Source: Clostridiaceae bacterium (GTDB taxonomy: Bacteria; Bacillota; Clostridia; Acetivibrionales; DTU013). Taken from it: a stretch of 5,519 bases of DNA. The stretch's first letter is position 1, and the number at the start of each line of letters is the position of its first letter. The notes beneath the pieces were generated by a model. That model worked only from the letters and a program-made list of their open reading frames with translations. It was not told the origin of the DNA and did not search any database. The translations under genes were made by a program, and so were the position numbers. The stretch is taken from positions 1 to 5,519 of the forward strand of contig JAAZKL010000338.1 in NCBI GenBank assembly GCA_012799845.1. Direction: 5' to 3'. Below are positions 5,351-5,519 of this stretch, one piece after another.

Positions 5351-5383
5351 AAAGAGAGACCACTTTTTGTGATCTCTCTTTTT
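5351..5383 (+). terminator. Strong Rho-independent terminator with no clear gene upstream
   Basis: AAAGAGAGACCAC (5351-5363) pairs with GTGATCTCTCTTT (5369-5381), one internal mismatch, around a TTTTT loop. The right arm runs into five consecutive T (5379-5383). Orientation by the T-run is plus. It lies more than 650 bases after the GNAT stop, which already has its own weak terminator, so it may end a separate, unidentified transcript, or simply catch read-through. Confidence 0.8.
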
Positions 5384-5417
5384 GATTCTAGACAGACTGT
5401 CCGAAAACACATGCTAA

Positions 5418-5519
5418 ATGAAACAACTATGTAAAAATCTTTTGGGAAGTCAACAAAACAACAATCCAGAACTGCTTGAAACACAGGAAAACACTGTATT
5501 TCGAGCCATTTTTATGATA
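5418..5519 (+). CDS. Possible start of an unidentified protein, cut by the window end
   Basis: From ATG 5418 a frame stays open to the last base: MKQLCKNLLGSQQNN..., then NPELLETQENTVFRAIFMI, 34 codons. A TAA directly precedes the ATG. I do not recognise the sequence, and no Shine-Dalgarno is visible upstream. A small palindrome GACAG-A-CTGTC (5391-5401) lies before it and resembles the kind of end seen on some insertion sequences, so a transposase start is one idea, without real support. The opposite strand is also open for 31 codons (5427-5519). Confidence 0.22.
   Translation, partial: MKQLCKNLLGSQQNNNPELLETQENTVFRAIFMI

Larger units (their letters stand above)
4693..5417. other. Long non-coding stretch built of several short repeat families
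   Basis: No frame here has a start with a ribosome binding site and a recognisable protein. The open frames at 4753-4956 (minus, TTG start) and 5118-5345 (plus, GTG start) run through repeats and are not accepted as genes. The stretch is densely repetitive; the separate families are entered individually. A small stem ATGCC-ACGGC-GGCAT (5033-5047) and a palindrome ATTTTG-GTA-CAAAAT (5137-5151) lie between the repeat blocks. GTAC within T-rich/A-rich flanks recurs across the stretch. Confidence 0.7.

Overview
The window looks like a piece of a chromosome from an anaerobic, Gram-positive Clostridia (order Eubacteriales). The main reason is the left edge. A few codons that read like the end of IspH run straight into a four-repeat ribosomal protein S1-like protein, and the IspH-S1 fusion is a hallmark of that class. 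The DinB/Pol IV type, the CheR and the CD3324-like small protein also fit. Genus cannot be set from the sequence alone; a relative of the Lachnospiraceae or Anaerovoracaceae would be reasonable. All supported genes are on the + strand.

Layout. Bases 1-61 hold the end of an IspH-like reading frame, closed by an in-frame TAA (59-61). The S1 domains (80-1267) follow in the same frame, so the usual fusion appears split by one codon. A GNRA-loop terminator (1291-1335) closes this unit. Next come an orphan cheR (1368-2144) and dinB for DNA polymerase IV (2172-3383), closely spaced and probably co-transcribed. Behind dinB lie a beheaded CD3324/Mor-like helix-turn-helix gene (3408-3608) and a 16-bp hairpin without a U-tract (3614-3651). 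A two-domain GNAT acetyltransferase (3760-4692) stands alone with its own weak terminator.

From 4693 to about 5417 no gene is convincing. This 0.7-kb stretch is a mosaic of short repeats: a 20-bp tandem pair with a palindrome; a 159-bp MITE-like element with 25-bp terminal inverted repeats; three 19-21-bp repeats that copy the outer tip of that element; three 25-bp repeats; two 14-bp repeats; and a 69-bp-period repeat enclosing a hairpin. It ends in a strong intrinsic terminator (5351-5383) with no recognisable gene before it. The last 100 bases are an open frame running off the window.

The genes do not form one pathway: translation (S1), chemoreceptor methylation (CheR), translesion synthesis (Pol IV) and a small-molecule or protein acetyltransferase. 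The two places most worth a second look are the stop codon inside the IspH-S1 linker and the repeat mosaic with its orphan terminator. No complete new defence or mobile system is visible.
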